A DNA stretch of 64,000 bases from NCBI GenBank assembly GCA_963780655.1, contig CAWACP010000006.1, positions 310,001-374,000 on the forward strand, read 5' to 3'. Position numbers and translations under genes: made by a program. Position 1 is the first letter of the stretch. Every line of letters starts with the position of its first letter. This document shows positions 31,447 to 39,860 of this stretch, one piece after another. The stretch is from CAWACP01 sp963780655 (GTDB lineage: Bacteria > Acidobacteriota > Terriglobia > Bryobacterales > Bryobacteraceae). The notes beneath the pieces are model-generated. The model was given only the letters and a program-made list of their open reading frames with translations, was not told where the DNA came from and searched no databases.

Positions 31447-32679
31447 ATGTCGACCACAGCCACGCCGCCAAAGGAGCAGACGCGCGCACAACAGGTGATG
31501 GACCTGGAGAAGGAATACCTGCTCCAGAATTACGCGCGCTACCCGCTGGTGCTGCATCGCGGCAAGGGTTGCTTCGTCTACGACACTGAAGGCAACCGGT
31601 ATCTGGACCTGATCACGGGTATCGGCGTGAACGCACTGGGCCATGCGCACCCGCGGATCGTAAAGGTGATTCGCGAGCAGGCCGGTCTGCTGCTGCACTC
31701 CTCGAATCTCTACTATCACGAGTATCAGGGCCCGCTGGCGGAGCGGCTGGCGAAGATGAGCGGCCTCGCCCGCACTTTCTTCTGCAATTCCGGGACGGAA
31801 GGCATCGAGGGCGCGCTCAAGATGGCGCGCGGCCATGGACGGAAGATCAGCGAAGAAAAGTACGAGGTAATCGCGCTCGATAATTCGTTTCACGGGCGCA
31901 CGTTCGGCTCCCTCTCCATCACCGGGCAGCCGAAATACCAGCACGATTTCGAACCGATGCTGCCGGGCGCGAAATTCGTTCCGCTCAACGACGTCGGCGC
32001 GCTCGAACAGATGGCGGGGCCGCGGACGGCGGGCATCGTCATGGAGTGGATTCAGGGCGAGGGCGGCATCAACCCCGTTACCCCGCAGTTCGCACAGCGC
32101 GCGCGAGAGCTTGCGGACCGGTTCGACGCGCTGCTGGTATTCGATGAGACGCAATGCGGCGTGGGGCGCACGGGCAAGTACTTCGGCTATCAGCTTTTTC
32201 AGCCGGCGGTGATGCCCGATGTGATGGTGACGGCCAAGCCGCTCGGTTGCGGACTGCCGCTCGGCTGCCTTGTGGCGAACGAGCGCGCGGCCGCGGCAAT
32301 CGCGCCGGGCATGCATGGATCCACGTTCGGCGGTAACGCGCTGGCGTGCCGGGTGGCGCTGGAGTTCATCGACATTCTCGATGAGCTGCTGCCGACCATC
32401 GTGCAGGTTGGCGGATATTTCCGCATGAAGCTGGACGAACTGGCGAGGCATTGCCACTTCATCCGCGAGGTGCGTTCGTACGGGCTGATGATCGGCGTGG
32501 AGCTGGAGATTTCCGGCAAGGACATTGTGCTGGATGCAATGAAAGAAGGCCTGCTGATCAACTGCACCCACGACAAGGTGCTGAGGATGCTGCCCGCGTA
32601 TACGATTACCGAGGAACTGGTGGACAAGGCGGTGGCCGGTCTCACGCGGGTGCTGCGCAAAGTGAAGCCGGAGGCCTGA
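31447..32679 (+). CDS. argD: Acetylornithine aminotransferase-like class III enzyme
   Basis: 410 residues. PLP-dependent transamination, probably of N-acetylornithine in arginine synthesis. Motifs are GIGVNALGHAHP, FFCNSGTEGIEGALKMAR, NSFHGRTFGSLSITG, VFDETQCGVGRTG and VTAKPLGCGLPLG with the Schiff-base Lys264. THDKVLRMLPAYTIT is the ArgD-like C-terminal substrate motif. It heads a compact run of plus-strand genes ending near 39677. Other acetylornithine genes are not adjacent, so an ornithine or succinylornithine role is also possible. Confidence 0.85.
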   Translation: MSTTATPPKEQTRAQQVMDLEKEYLLQNYARYPLVLHRGKGCFVYDTEGNRYLDLITGIGVNALGHAHPRIVKVIREQAGLLLHSSNLYYHEYQGPLAERLAKMSGLARTFFCNSGTEGIEGALKMARGHGRKISEEKYEVIALDNSFHGRTFGSLSITGQPKYQHDFEPMLPGAKFVPLNDVGALEQMAGPRTAGIVMEWIQGEGGINPVTPQFAQRARELADRFDALLVFDETQCGVGRTGKYFGYQLFQPAVMPDVMVTAKPLGCGLPLGCLVANERAAAAIAPGMHGSTFGGNALACRVALEFIDILDELLPTIVQVGGYFRMKLDELARHCHFIREVRSYGLMIGVELEISGKDIVLDAMKEGLLINCTHDKVLRMLPAYTITEELVDKAVAGLTRVLRKVKPEA

Positions 32680-32689
32680 GGCCGCCCCC

Positions 32690-33139
32690 ATGGCCGGGAT
32701 AATCGCGCTGTTCTCGAAGCCGCTGCCGCCGGGCACGCCTGCGCCGGATTTCACGCTGGCCGATCAGGAAGGCAGAACCGTGCGGCTTTCCGAGTTGCGC
32801 GGGCGCAACGTGGTTCTGGTGTTTTACCCGGGCGACGATACGCCGGGGTGCCGCGCGCAGCTTTGCGAGTTCCGCGATTCCTGGCAGCAGGCGGGCAGCC
32901 GCAATACGCTGGTGTTCGGCGTCAATCCGCAGAGCGCAGCCAGCCACAGCCGCTTTCGGGAGCGCTACGAGTTTCCGTTTCCGCTGCTGGTGGATGAAGG
33001 AAGACGCGTGGCGTCGCTGTATAACGCGGGAGGGCTGATCGTACGCCGGACCGTGTACCTGATCGGACCGGAAGGCGTGATCCGGTACGCGCAGCGCGGG
33101 AAACCGAAGCCCGCCGAGGTGCTGGCCGCGGCCGCTTGA
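32690..33139 (+). CDS. Peroxiredoxin of the Bcp/PrxQ type
   Basis: 149 residues. It reduces hydroperoxides with thiol electrons. The peroxidatic Cys is in YPGDDTPGCRAQLCEFRD, with the resolving Cys five residues later as in PrxQ. The FTLADQEGRTVRLSEL and VYLIGPEGVIRYA strands complete the thioredoxin fold. It starts 10 bp after the aminotransferase stop and ends 3 bp before thiE. Confidence 0.9.
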   Translation: MAGIIALFSKPLPPGTPAPDFTLADQEGRTVRLSELRGRNVVLVFYPGDDTPGCRAQLCEFRDSWQQAGSRNTLVFGVNPQSAASHSRFRERYEFPFPLLVDEGRRVASLYNAGGLIVRRTVYLIGPEGVIRYAQRGKPKPAEVLAAAA

Positions 33140-33142
33140 CGC

Positions 33143-33784
33143 ATGGATCGGTTTCCAGCGTTTTATCCCGTGCTCGATACGAAGCTGCTGGCCGGCGCGG
33201 GCATCGACGTGGTGGATGCCGCGGCGGCGGTGCTCGACGCGGGAGCGCAGATCGTACAGCTCAGGCACAAAGAACATTTCTCGCGGGCCATGTTCGATGC
33301 GGCGGAGCGGATAGCGGCGCTTTGCCGGGATGCGGGCGCAAGATTCGTGATCAACGACCGCTCGGATATCGCGATGCTGCTTGGGGCGGGCGTGCATGTC
33401 GGTCAGGACGATCTGCCGCCGAGCGACGTGCGGCGGTTGATGGGTCCGCGGGCGCTGATCGGCTTCTCGACACACAACGAGGCGCAGCTCCGAGCGGCTG
33501 CCGCGGAGCCGGCCGATTACGTCGCGCTGGGACCGATCTTCGGGACAACGTCGAAAGAACACCCGGACCCGGTGGTTGGGACCGAGGAACTGGCTCGGCT
33601 GAGGCCATTCACGGACCGGGCGCTGGTGGCCATTGGCGGCGTTACGCGCGCAAGCGCACGCGACGTCATTCGGGCGGGCGCCGATTCGGTAGCGGTAATC
33701 GGCGATCTTCTGGGCGGGAGCCGGACTGCCTCGGACATTCGCGCGAGCGCGGAAAAGTGGGTTCGCCAGACGGCGGGTGGTTGA
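33143..33784 (+). CDS. thiE: Thiamine-phosphate synthase
   Basis: 213 residues. It joins HMP-PP and THZ-P to make thiamine phosphate. TIM-barrel motifs are YPVLDTKLLAG, AQIVQLRHKE, FVINDRSDIAMLLGAGVHVGQ, IGFSTHNEAQ, YVALGPIFGTTSK and VAIGGVTR, all at expected places. It is in the middle of a dense run of genes, separate from other thi genes. No TPP riboswitch is seen upstream. Confidence 0.93.
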   Translation: MDRFPAFYPVLDTKLLAGAGIDVVDAAAAVLDAGAQIVQLRHKEHFSRAMFDAAERIAALCRDAGARFVINDRSDIAMLLGAGVHVGQDDLPPSDVRRLMGPRALIGFSTHNEAQLRAAAAEPADYVALGPIFGTTSKEHPDPVVGTEELARLRPFTDRALVAIGGVTRASARDVIRAGADSVAVIGDLLGGSRTASDIRASAEKWVRQTAGG

Positions 33785-33798
33785 TAAACTTGTCCTGG

Positions 33799-34776
33799 GT
33801 GGACCGCCTCGCGACAACATTGTGTGGAATCGAGCTGCGTAACCCGGTTCTGGCCGCGTCGGGCACGTTCGGCTACGGCATCGAGTTTGAGCATGTGGCC
33901 GACCTGAACGCCATCGGCGGCATCGTGGTGAAGGGCCTCTCGCGCGAGCCGATTGCGGGCAATCCTCCTCCGCGCCTGTGGGAAGCGACGGCGGGCATGC
34001 TGAACTCGGTCGGATTGCAGAACATCGGCGTCCGGGCGTTCGTCCGTGAGAAACTTCCGGAACTGCGCCGATTCCGCACGGCGATTTTCGCCAATGTTTT
34101 CGGCTATGCGCCCGAAGATTACGGCGAGGTGATCCGCGTTCTGGAGGACGCGGAGGGAATCGCCGGATACGAACTGAACGTGTCGTGTCCCAACACCCAT
34201 GCCGGCGGGATTTACTTTTCGAGCGACCCTGTGCTGCTGGCCGACGTGATCCGGCGCGTTCGACCGCTGGCGCGGCGTCCGCTGATTGTAAAGCTCTCGC
34301 CTAATGTGGCGCGGATTGAACCGCTGGCGATTGCGGCCGCCGAGGCGGGAGCTGACGCGGTAAGCCTGGTGAATACCTTCATCGCGCTGGCCATCGATCC
34401 GCACACGCGAAGTCCCCGCATTGGCGCGGGGTTCGGAGGGCTGTCGGGACCGGCCATCAAGCCCATCGCGCTGCGGATGGTCTACGAGGCGGCGCAGGCA
34501 GTGCGGATTCCAGTGGTCGGTCTGGGCGGTATTCGCAGCGGACTCGACGCCGCGGAATTTCTGATTGCCGGGGCTACCGCGGTGCAGGTGGGCACGATGA
34601 ACTTCGCGGACCCGGCGGCGCCCGTGCGCATCGCCCGCGAACTGGACCGGTTTGTTCGGGACCAGCATCTGGCTTCGGTGCGCGAGCTTGTGGGAAGCTT
34701 GCAGATGAAACGGCGCCAGGCGGAGGCGCACCCCGATGAGGCGTTGCCGGCCGGCAGGGGACAAGAACAGACATGA
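33799..34776 (+). CDS. pyrD: Dihydroorotate dehydrogenase, class 1B-like
   Basis: 325 residues. It oxidises dihydroorotate to orotate with FMN. Motifs are NPVLAASGTFGYGIEF, GIVVKGLSREPIAGNPPPR, ELNVSCPNTHAGG (active-site Cys), VKLSPNV, NTF, IGAGFGGLSGPAIKP and VVGLGGIRSG. The Cys rather than Ser base and the GTFGYG start fit class 1B, which usually needs PyrK. No pyrK is adjacent. Possible starts are TTG 33781, TTG 33790 and GTG 33799, and none has a strong Shine-Dalgarno. The stop overlaps ridA. Confidence 0.9.
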   Translation: MDRLATTLCGIELRNPVLAASGTFGYGIEFEHVADLNAIGGIVVKGLSREPIAGNPPPRLWEATAGMLNSVGLQNIGVRAFVREKLPELRRFRTAIFANVFGYAPEDYGEVIRVLEDAEGIAGYELNVSCPNTHAGGIYFSSDPVLLADVIRRVRPLARRPLIVKLSPNVARIEPLAIAAAEAGADAVSLVNTFIALAIDPHTRSPRIGAGFGGLSGPAIKPIALRMVYEAAQAVRIPVVGLGGIRSGLDAAEFLIAGATAVQVGTMNFADPAAPVRIARELDRFVRDQHLASVRELVGSLQMKRRQAEAHPDEALPAGRGQEQT

Positions 34777-35168
34777 AGAAGATTGTTTCCACACCAGCCG
34801 CTCCGGCGGCGATCGGCCCTTACTCCCAGGCTGTGATTCACGAAGGGCTCGCGTATCTGAGCGGGCAGATTTCGCTGGACCCCAGGACGGGGCAACTGGT
34901 GGAAGGAGACGTGACGGCGCAGACCCGCCGCGTGCTGGACAATATCCGGGCTGTGCTGGAGGCCGCCGGCTCGTCGCTCAAAGCAGTTCTGAAGACGACC
35001 GTGTTCCTGAAAGACATGGGCGATTTCGCAAAAATGAACGAGGTGTACGCGCAGTACTTCCGCGAGAACGCGCCCGCTCGTTCCACGGTGCAGGCGGCTG
35101 CCCTGCCCCGCGGCGTCGCTGTGGAGATCGACGCCATTGCGGCAGTGGAGAAGCAAGCCGGCGAATGA
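34773..35168 (+). CDS. ridA: RidA-family enamine/imine deaminase
   Basis: 131 residues. It hydrolyses reactive enamines produced by PLP enzymes. The family pattern is complete: PAAIGPYSQAV, LAYLSGQI, TTVFLKDMGDFAKMNEVY and PARSTVQAAALPRG with the catalytic Arg. Its start overlaps the pyrD stop and its stop overlaps the flippase start, both by 4 bp. Confidence 0.95.
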   Translation: MKKIVSTPAAPAAIGPYSQAVIHEGLAYLSGQISLDPRTGQLVEGDVTAQTRRVLDNIRAVLEAAGSSLKAVLKTTVFLKDMGDFAKMNEVYAQYFRENAPARSTVQAAALPRGVAVEIDAIAAVEKQAGE

Positions 35169-36442
35169 CCGCCTCGATTGCGCGCATCCGCGTTCTGGTG
35201 GACCGCGAGCGGCAGGTGATCCGGAACGCCGGGGCGCTGACGCTCATCCAGCTGGCCACTTACCTGCTGCCGCTGATCACCATGCCTTATCTGGTCCGCA
35301 CGCTGGGACTGGACAAGTACGGTCTGGTTGCGTACGCGCAGGCGCTGAACGGGTATTTCGTGATCCTCACGGACTTCGGGTTTGCTTATTCGGCCACGCG
35401 CAGCATCTCGGTCTCGCGGCACGATCCCGACGAAAGATGCCGGATCGCCTCGGCGGTGATTGTAATTCGGCTTTGCCTGCTCGCGGTGAGCGCTGCGATC
35501 ATGGCGTGCCTGCTGCTGTGGGCGCCGAACCTGCGCGCGAACTGGCAGGTGCACGCGGTAACGTTCGGAATGGTGATTGCGTCGGCAATTTCACTTTTGT
35601 GGTATTACCAGGGCATCGAGCGGATGGATTTCATCACATACGTGAATCTGGCGTTTCGGATTATCGTATCGATACTGTTCTTCGTCCTGATCCACGCGCC
35701 GGCGCAGTATCTCAGGTTGTCGATGCTGGTGGCGGGCGCCGAGATTGCTATTCAGACCGTGGGCTGGTTTTCCGCATGGCGCTATTTCGGGCTACGGCTG
35801 AAGAGGCCCTCATTGGCGCGCGTACGCCAGGAGTTTCTGGCATCCTGGCATCCGTTCACCGCGACGTTGGCGGTGGCATCTTTTTCCACCAGTCGCGTGT
35901 TCGCCGTGGGACTGTTTTCATCGCAACGCATAACCGGCGCATACGCGATCGCAGAGCGCCTGATGACCGCATTTCAAACGTTCCCGCTCGCGCCGGTTCT
36001 GCAGGCGTTATATCCACGACTGGCGCGTTTGTATGCCGAAGCGCCGTCCACCGCGCTGCAATGGATGCGTCGGCTGCAACGGATCACAACGGCTTCGTAC
36101 GTGGTTGGGCTGCCGGTGATCTGGATTGTGGCGCCCTTCCTGGTTCGGCTGGTGCATGGCGATGCCGCAACACTTCTGACGTTCAGGCTTCTGATGATTG
36201 CGGTGGCGCTGATCAATGCGAACGCGTTTCGCGTCCAATACCTGTTGGTTTCGCGGCGAGATCAGATTTATTCGCGGATTCATGTGGCCAGCGCCGTGGT
36301 GGGCGCCGGCTGCGTGTTTGCCGGGGCGAAGTGGCTGGCCAACGTTGGACCGGCGCTCGCGCTGATTCTGGTGGCCACGATTATACTGACGGCCACGATC
36401 ATCGCACTCCGTCGCACGTTGCGCCCGGAGGAGACTCAATGA
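35165..36442 (+). CDS. Polysaccharide flippase (Wzx/MATE-like)
   Basis: 425 residues with 12-14 membrane helices. The N-terminal pattern, TLIQLATYLLPLITMPYLVRTLG, with LDKYGLVAYAQALNGYF, is typical of Wzx/PST-type O-unit flippases. The family moves undecaprenyl-linked oligosaccharide across the inner membrane. Three glycan genes follow without gaps, so it opens the polysaccharide segment. Overlaps by 4 bp with both neighbours suggest translational coupling. Confidence 0.88.
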   Translation: MTASIARIRVLVDRERQVIRNAGALTLIQLATYLLPLITMPYLVRTLGLDKYGLVAYAQALNGYFVILTDFGFAYSATRSISVSRHDPDERCRIASAVIVIRLCLLAVSAAIMACLLLWAPNLRANWQVHAVTFGMVIASAISLLWYYQGIERMDFITYVNLAFRIIVSILFFVLIHAPAQYLRLSMLVAGAEIAIQTVGWFSAWRYFGLRLKRPSLARVRQEFLASWHPFTATLAVASFSTSRVFAVGLFSSQRITGAYAIAERLMTAFQTFPLAPVLQALYPRLARLYAEAPSTALQWMRRLQRITTASYVVGLPVIWIVAPFLVRLVHGDAATLLTFRLLMIAVALINANAFRVQYLLVSRRDQIYSRIHVASAVVGAGCVFAGAKWLANVGPALALILVATIILTATIIALRRTLRPEETQ

Positions 36443-37296
36443 CCGACGACCTTTCAGCTCTGGCCCAGGAGATTCACGAATTCACGGACATTCCGGTGGC
36501 CGAGTTGCGCCAGTTGCTTTGGCAGGAGGCGCTCACCGCCGGATCCACGGTAAGCCGGGAAGCGAAAGCTTTCGGCCTGACGCCTCATGTTTACGACGAG
36601 CGCATGGAGGAATTCTATCGCTCCACGAGCGCCTTCATCATCGAAACGATGGTGGAATCGCGCCGGGGCGGAAAGCGTCTGGTGACGGAGATCGTTCGCA
36701 AGCGCATCGAGCAACACCTTGCGGCTTCGGGCAGCGAATCGTTGCAGGTGCTGATGGCCGGCGACGGATCGGCCAGCGACACGCTGGCTCTGAACGCCGC
36801 CTTCGGTTCTCGCGTGTGCCTGCATTACTTCGATGTTCCGGGGTCGAAGACCTACGAATTCGCGATGCGCAGGCTGGCGGCGAACCAGGTGAGTCCGCGC
36901 CTGATCGAGGGGTACGATGCAATTCCGCGGGACTTCTTCGACGTGGTGATCTCGCTGGAGGTTCTGGAGCATCTGCCGGACCCGCCGGCCGCGGTTCGGG
37001 ACATCGGCAGTTTTCTGAAAGTGGGCGGCATCTGTCTGGTGACAGAGTCGTTCTACGGGGTGGCTCCGCTTTTCCCGACGCACCTGCGGAGTAATCTCCG
37101 TTATGGCGGTCTGACCAGGCTGCTGTTCCTGCGCGGCGGCATGGTCCGGACATTCTTCAACGTCGGCGGCGGGTTGTGGCACCGGCCCACGGAGTATCGC
37201 AAGGCGGCGCGGGTCGGCACAGGCGACCGCATCAGCGTGGCCCGGGACGGCATGGTTGCCTCGGCGCTGCTGCGTAACATGAGGACGCGGAGTTGA
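36439..37296 (+). CDS. SAM-dependent methyltransferase of the polysaccharide cluster
   Basis: 285 residues. After a helical N-terminus of about 100 residues come the class I motifs: LQVLMAGDGSASDTLALNA (motif I, with a non-standard GDGSAS instead of GxGxG) and FFDVVISLEVLEHLPDPPAA (motif IV/post). The carboxylate ligand is in LHYFDVPGSKT. The placement between the flippase and two glycosyltransferases suggests glycan methylation. The acceptor is unknown. Confidence 0.78.
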   Translation: MTDDLSALAQEIHEFTDIPVAELRQLLWQEALTAGSTVSREAKAFGLTPHVYDERMEEFYRSTSAFIIETMVESRRGGKRLVTEIVRKRIEQHLAASGSESLQVLMAGDGSASDTLALNAAFGSRVCLHYFDVPGSKTYEFAMRRLAANQVSPRLIEGYDAIPRDFFDVVISLEVLEHLPDPPAAVRDIGSFLKVGGICLVTESFYGVAPLFPTHLRSNLRYGGLTRLLFLRGGMVRTFFNVGGGLWHRPTEYRKAARVGTGDRISVARDGMVASALLRNMRTRS

Positions 37297-38748
37297 GCCT
37301 GCAGATTCTTCATGTCGGTTATGGATTCTCGCCATGGCGAACCGGCGGGTCTATCGCCATTACGGCCCAACTTCTGGACGAGCACGCGCGCCGCGGTTAC
37401 CGGACCGGGTATTTCTTCGCGGGAAGGCGGCATCGAGGAGGCGGGCGGCCGAGTTTGCGCCGTTGGCGGCAGGGCAGCGTGGCGATGTACGAAATCGTGA
37501 ACTCTCCGATATGGCATGGCGGAGATCGCGGAACGCTGTACCCGGAACTGGATGTGCAGGAGCCGTGGTCGGAAGCGTTCTTTACCGAAACGCTGGATGA
37601 GTTTCGTCCCGAGCTTGTGCACATTCAGGAGTTGGCGGGGCTGCCGACATCGCTGCTCGACATCGTGCACACGCGGCGGTTGCCGCACGTGGTGGTGATG
37701 CACGATTATCACCCGCTCTGTCCCACTCTCAAGCTGTGGGACTCGACAGGAGCGATCTGCCGGCGAGTGGAAATCGGCGAGGCCTGCCGTCTGTGTTGCG
37801 CGGGCGGCGCCGGAGGATGGCCGGGAGATCGAGCAAATCACGGCAGATTACCGGAGGGAGCAGATGAAGCGGCGTTTGCCGCGCGCGCTGGTAACCGCGA
37901 TTCAGAAGGTAAAACGAGCAGGCGGCGGCAAGGCGCCGACGACGGTGATGGATGAGCGCGCCGCAGCCGTGCCGGATGCCGATTTGTACCAGAACAGGCG
38001 CGATGTGAACCTGCGCAGGTTCAGCGCAGTAGATGTGATGGCCCCGGTGTCCGCACGCGAGGGAGAACTCTACCGGCATTTCGGCGTCAGCGCTCCAATC
38101 GTGCCTGTGAAGCCGGGTCTGCTGCACATTGAAACGATGCAGCCGCGGTGCTTCGAGGCCGTGCCGGACCGCCTGCGGTTCGCAACGATCAATGGCGCGG
38201 CCAGCGTGCAGAAAGGGGCGGGGATACTGACCGAGGCCATGAGAATTCTGGCCGAGCGAAACCTGCTCGAGCGTTTCGAGTTGGTATTGCTCGGCTCGAC
38301 GGATGCGCAGGCGCGCGCGGAATTTTCGCGATTTGGCAACGCGGTTTTTCGGCCACCGTTCCAGCACTCCGCGTTGCCGGCGGAACTGGCCGGAGTCCAC
38401 GTGGGCGTTGTGCCAAGCGTGTGGGAAGAGATCTATGGTCTGGTGGTGGATGAATTCATGACGCTGGGCATCCCGGTGATTGGCGCGCCGGTGGGAGCGA
38501 TCCCGGAGAGAATCGCGGAGGGCCGGACGGGATGGACGATGGCGGAGGTGAGCGCTGAAGCGCTGGCGGATCGCATGCAGCAATTGATGGATCATCCGCA
38601 GGATGTGTTTGCGGCGAACCGGCATCTTTGCGATAACTTTCGTCCGAAAACGATGCGTGAATACGCGGATGAGCTGGACGATCTGTATCGCCGTCTACTG
38701 GCTCGGCGGCCTGGCGAGCGGCTGCAAGTCGGTGGGAGCGCCGATTGA
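37293..38748 (+). pseudogene. GT4 glycosyltransferase with an internal +1 frameshift
   Basis: The first frame (TTG 37293 to about 37800) encodes SLQILHVGYGFSPWRTGGS, HIQELAGLP, VVMHDYHPLCPTLKLWDS and GEACRLCCAG. The glycosyltransferase then continues one frame later: PEDGREIEQITADYRREQMK leads into an open frame to 38748, with KGAGILTEAMRIL and VWEEIYGLVVDEFMTLGIPV (GT4 donor site, EX7E-like). Neither part alone is a full enzyme, and joined they give about 485 residues, normal for GT4. The shift lies between about 37797 and 37812, in GCGGGCGGCGCC. It may be a sequencing error, a real mutation or, less likely, recoding. Start and stop overlap both neighbours (TTGA). Confidence 0.8.
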
Positions 38749-39677
38749 TTCCACCTGTAACACCGGATGACCCCGAAGGTCGTGTCTGCGCCGTTATGGT
38801 GACGTTCAATCGGAAAGCGATGCTGGTGAAAGCTCTGCAGGGCTTGTTGGCGCAGGAACGCTCCCCCGACGAGATTATCGTGGTGGACAATGCCAGCACC
38901 GACGGAACGAGCGAGATGCTGGCCGCGGAGTTCCCGAGCCTGAAGACGCTGGTTCTGGACCGCAATCGCGGCGGCTCAGGCGGGTTTCATGCCGGCATGC
39001 AGTGGGCATTTCAGAACGGCTTCGACTGGCTCTGGGTGATGGACGACGACATTGTCGCGTACCCGGACGCGCTGTTGAAGCTGCTGCGCTGGCGCAGCAT
39101 GTCGGACTTTATTCACGGCCGGCGAGACGACCCGGACGGAGGCCCGGTCGGCCTGGAGGGGATGTGGGATCTCTACAACCTGACGATTCAGACCTTCATG
39201 CACGATCCATCGTATGCGAACGGCAAGCGGTGGAGCTGCATTACGTGGGGGAATTTTGAGGGCGCGCTGATTCATCGCCGCGTGGTGGAACGAATCGGGC
39301 TGCCGGACCAGCGGTATTTCCAGGGCGGGGACGACATGATGTACGGCCTGGAGGCTTCGTTTCACACGAATATCCTGTACGCGGCCGATCCTGTTTTCCG
39401 GCGGCTGCTACCGGTGCCGGTGACCAGGAGCCGGCTGAGCTGGTACCTGCATTTCCGCAACGCTTTTCTGAATGCGGAGAACCTGCGAAAGAACGGACTG
39501 ACGATCACGCGAATGCAGGTGGCCTGGTTTGTGTTCCGGCATATCGGATGGTCGGTGCGGACCTGGGCAGGCAATCCGGCGCATCGGAAATGGCAGAACC
39601 TGGGGGCCATGTATCAGGGATTGAGCGATGGGCTGCGGGGCCGCTGGGGCGCTCCGCCGTGGTTGCGGGTAAAGTGA
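38745..39677 (+). CDS. GT2-family glycosyltransferase
   Basis: 310 residues. The GT-A fold begins with VCAVMVTFNRKAMLVKALQG, then EIIVVDNASTDGTSEMLA and the metal-binding MDDDIVAYPDALLKLL. A GGDDMMYGLE segment is the acceptor-side acidic motif of galactofuranosyl- or rhamnosyltransferase-like GT2 proteins. It starts with TTG overlapping the previous stop. It is the last gene of the tight run, and a family A palindrome follows. Confidence 0.87.
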   Translation: MIPPVTPDDPEGRVCAVMVTFNRKAMLVKALQGLLAQERSPDEIIVVDNASTDGTSEMLAAEFPSLKTLVLDRNRGGSGGFHAGMQWAFQNGFDWLWVMDDDIVAYPDALLKLLRWRSMSDFIHGRRDDPDGGPVGLEGMWDLYNLTIQTFMHDPSYANGKRWSCITWGNFEGALIHRRVVERIGLPDQRYFQGGDDMMYGLEASFHTNILYAADPVFRRLLPVPVTRSRLSWYLHFRNAFLNAENLRKNGLTITRMQVAWFVFRHIGWSVRTWAGNPAHRKWQNLGAMYQGLSDGLRGRWGAPPWLRVK

Positions 39678-39698
39678 GGGCGATTCAGCACCGTGGTA

Positions 39699-39758
39699 CC
39701 GCTCCCTCACGGTCGCGGCTCTGTAACGCCTTTCTGAGATGGGACCGTCAGGGAGCGG
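39699..39758. repeat. Palindromic repeat, family A
   Basis: CCGCTCCCTCACGGTCGCGG pairs with GGACCGTCAGGGAGCGG across a partly mismatched loop. It separates the end of the GT2 gene from the next plus-strand gene. Confidence 0.75.
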
Positions 39759-39860
39759 TTTGGTTGCTGCTTCGCGGCCCCACTGTTCACATCGGCTTGG
39801 CATTGTGGTTTGTAGGCGTTATTGGCGCATCGGACGCGCGGGTCTATCACGATCGCAGGC

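Noticed and set aside
33080..33143. TPP riboswitch before thiE
   Set aside because: Only 3 bp separate the peroxiredoxin stop from thiE, and no THI-box-like conserved sequence was found upstream.
37293..38748. Programmed ribosomal frameshifting in the GT4 gene
   Set aside because: No slippery heptamer, Shine-Dalgarno-like stimulator or rare-codon stop context typical of +1 recoding is visible at the break; error or mutation is simpler.
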